NCBI GenBank assembly: GCA_018897135.1 | Contig: JAHILJ010000081.1 | Span: 1-12,580, forward strand | Source of the DNA: Nanobdellota archaeon | GTDB lineage: Archaea; Nanobdellota; Nanobdellia; Pacearchaeales; GW2011-AR1 | DNA length: 12,580 bases | Direction: 5' to 3' | Shown here: in pieces, positions 11,298 to 12,580 of the stretch | How the letters are laid out: every line of letters starts with the position of its first letter | Numbering within the stretch: the first letter of the stretch is position 1 | The notes under the pieces: model-generated | Seen by the model: the letters and a program-made list of their open reading frames with translations, nothing else | Told to the model about the DNA's origin: nothing | The model's database searches: none | Position numbers and translations under genes: made by a program

Positions 11298-12001
11298 GTT
11301 TTATAAATTTCAATTTTCTTTTCTCCAAAATCGTCTACTAAAAAAATATTTACAACATCCATTTTTCCTTCTAAAAGAGTTTGATAAACTTTTGTATATT
11401 TCCGTTTGCATTTGTAAACATTAGAATTGCAAAAATTTATAGATTTCGCAAATCCCATTATTTCTTTGTCTTGTAATTCTTGAGCCAAAAGCATTCTACA
11501 ATTTGGAACTGGCTTTTTATTTTCACAACTTATATTAGAAAGTATTTCCATTGATCCAAATATTTCTGGGTTTAATTTAAAAGCATTATTTCTCAAAAGA
11601 ACTTTCTTCTTTTTTACTGCTTTTTTTATTTTATTATCTGCCCTGTTTCTTAATCTACTTTCATAAAAAAAGATAATTTCTTTCTCACTAATACTATTTT
11701 CTTTTAAAATATCCATATATTCTTTTGGCAATTTAAAATTTTTATTAAACTCTTGTCTTTTGTCTGGAGAAATTGATAAATCTTCTACTAAAAAACTTAA
11801 TGACACTTTCTTTCCTATTTTTCTTGATTCTTTTACTAAACTACAAGCTAACTTAAAAGTAAATGTTGATTCTTTATTTAGCTCTTGGATAATCTTTTCT
11901 TTTTCTTTTGTTATCAAATAGTGCCCCCCTTCAATAATTGTTTTTTCTACAACTTCCAAGAGCATTTTTTTTATAATCTCTTCAAAATTTAAATTATACA
12001 T
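11294..12001 (-). CDS. Unknown cysteine-containing protein coupled to a radical SAM gene, 235 aa
   Basis: I do not recognise a family. It is soluble and Lys/Glu rich. Residues 1-60 look helical (EIIKKMLLEVVEKT, then TFTFKLACSLVKESRKIGKK), followed by a strand-like VSLSFLVEDLSIS (66-78), a helical middle (95-132), and a C-terminal region with cysteines at 159, 168, 191 and 198. The last strands are VVNIFLVDDFGEKKIEIY. The spacing C-x8-C and C-x6-C could bind a metal, but no standard zinc or Fe-S motif is matched. Its ATG overlaps the last eight bases of the radical SAM gene, so the two are co-translated and this is a likely partner or substrate-handling protein of that enzyme. No signal peptide or membrane segment. 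Confidence 0.8.
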   Translation of the reverse strand: MYNLNFEEIIKKMLLEVVEKTIIEGGHYLITKEKEKIIQELNKESTFTFKLACSLVKESRKIGKKVSLSFLVEDLSISPDKRQEFNKNFKLPKEYMDILKENSISEKEIIFFYESRLRNRADNKIKKAVKKKKVLLRNNAFKLNPEIFGSMEILSNISCENKKPVPNCRMLLAQELQDKEIMGFAKSINFCNSNVYKCKRKYTKVYQTLLEGKMDVVNIFLVDDFGEKKIEIYKT

Positions 12002-12580
12002 TTTTTATTCCATACCCCCCTAAAATTCTATTATTTTCAATTGCCAAATTTTTAATTTTGCTGTTATACTCTTTTAATGTTTTCCAATCAACTTTACACA
12101 TTCTTTCTGTCCAAATTTTTGCAGCCTTTTCTGTATCAATTAAATCTTGTCCTTGGAATTTATCTTTTACAAATTTCCATGAAGGTGCGCCAGGAAGAGG
12201 GAGTAATGGGGAAGGATCAACTACTACAACATGATCATACTTTACCAAATCTCTTGCAAAATTGTATGTGTTTTCTAATGATTTTTCAGATTCCCCAATA
12301 CCCCCTAAAACAAAGGAAACATACATTTGGATTTTAGCATCGTGTAGTTGTCTTACAGCATTCCAATTTGTGTCAACAGAAGTTGTTCCTTTTGTTATAC
12401 CTGTTTTTAACATTTCATTATCGCCTGAATCAAGCCCCATATTAACCCTCTTTACATTCATCTCTTTGAAATATTGAATCATTTGAGGAGTTATTTCATC
12501 TGCTCTTGAAAAAACAAATAATTCTGTGTCTAAATCCTTGGGTCTAGACTTAACCAAATTTTCTAAATAATTTGAATTTC
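11994..12580 (-). CDS. Radical SAM protein, C-terminal part (runs off the window)
   Basis: The frame stays open to the right edge (codons for NSNYLENLVKSRPKDL precede the TTG at 12557), so the true start and the CxxxCxxC iron-sulfur motif lie outside and this is a partial gene. What is visible fits the second half of a radical SAM barrel: ELFVFSRADEITPQMI then VKRVNMGLDSGDNEMLKTG, the 'r..vGleSG...vL....kg.t' strand, followed by QMYVSFVLGGIGESEKSLENT, the '..fi.G.pGEt.es...t' motif. The C-terminus has PSPLLPLPGAPSW, resembling B12-binding or Elp3/HemN-type members, but the reaction cannot be told. The last eight bases overlap the next gene on the same strand. Confidence 0.85.
   Translation of the reverse strand, partial: NSNYLENLVKSRPKDLDTELFVFSRADEITPQMIQYFKEMNVKRVNMGLDSGDNEMLKTGITKGTTSVDTNWNAVRQLHDAKIQMYVSFVLGGIGESEKSLENTYNFARDLVKYDHVVVVDPSPLLPLPGAPSWKFVKDKFQGQDLIDTEKAAKIWTERMCKVDWKTLKEYNSKIKNLAIENNRILGGYGIKNV

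Noticed and set aside
12077..12477. Two plus-strand frames near the right end
   Set aside because: Both are antisense to radical SAM motifs.
1..12580. CRISPR array, transposase or integrase
   Set aside because: No evenly spaced repeat series, and no protein with transposase or integrase motifs in any frame.

Overview
The window looks like an AT-rich DPANN-type archaeon, in the Pacearchaeota/Woesearchaeota style. This placement is inferred from gene content and signals, not from a phylogeny. Supporting signs are TATA-like boxes (TTTAAA, TTTATAAA) centred about 25-28 bp before most start codons, which implies leaderless mRNAs; a form III RuBisCO; an archaeal-style winged-helix regulator; a class III signal-peptide (pilin-like) protein; a stand-alone NFACT-R domain protein; an RNase P RNA; and a tRNA gene without an encoded CCA.

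Layout. Bases 1 to about 480 are the 3' end of a 23S rRNA (domain V end, sarcin-ricin loop, 3' helix). No 5S gene follows. Next, on the + strand, come a small orphan gene (804-1070) with an operator-like inverted repeat around its TATA box, a single-RRM RNA-binding protein (1257-1556) and a CofE-like ligase-family protein (1692-2795). Bases 2792-4442 hold a minus-strand cluster: a seven-helix membrane protein coupled to a winged-helix regulator, then TspO/MBR, then a 48-residue membrane peptide. The last two share an 18-bp promoter block at identical spacing.

Bases 4443-5589 are mostly non-coding but rich in RNA: a 10-bp hairpin with a candidate small RNA or small ORF, RNase P RNA (4894-5197), tRNA-Phe(GAA) (5250-5321), a second copy of the tRNA 3' end about 100 bp downstream, and several degenerate palindromes. 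An orphan minus-strand gene (5590-5934) follows, divergent from a two-gene envelope unit (small DUF4190-like membrane protein and pilin-like protein, 6098-6878).

Bases 6916-10817 form a five-gene operon with every junction overlapping: cysS, a RimJ/RimL-like acetyltransferase, form III RuBisCO with all catalytic residues, a DUF5654-like membrane protein and a Nudix hydrolase. RuBisCO of this form works in AMP/nucleoside salvage, so a nucleotide-cleaving Nudix enzyme in the same transcript is suggestive. The window closes with a stand-alone NFACT-R protein (10938-11297) and, convergent to it, an unknown cysteine-containing protein overlapping the 3' part of a radical SAM gene that runs off the right edge.

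Most notable for follow-up: apparent substitutions at near-universal peptidyl-transferase-centre positions in the 23S fragment, the fully coupled RuBisCO operon, the tRNA-Phe 3' duplication, and the uncharacterised partner of the radical SAM gene.
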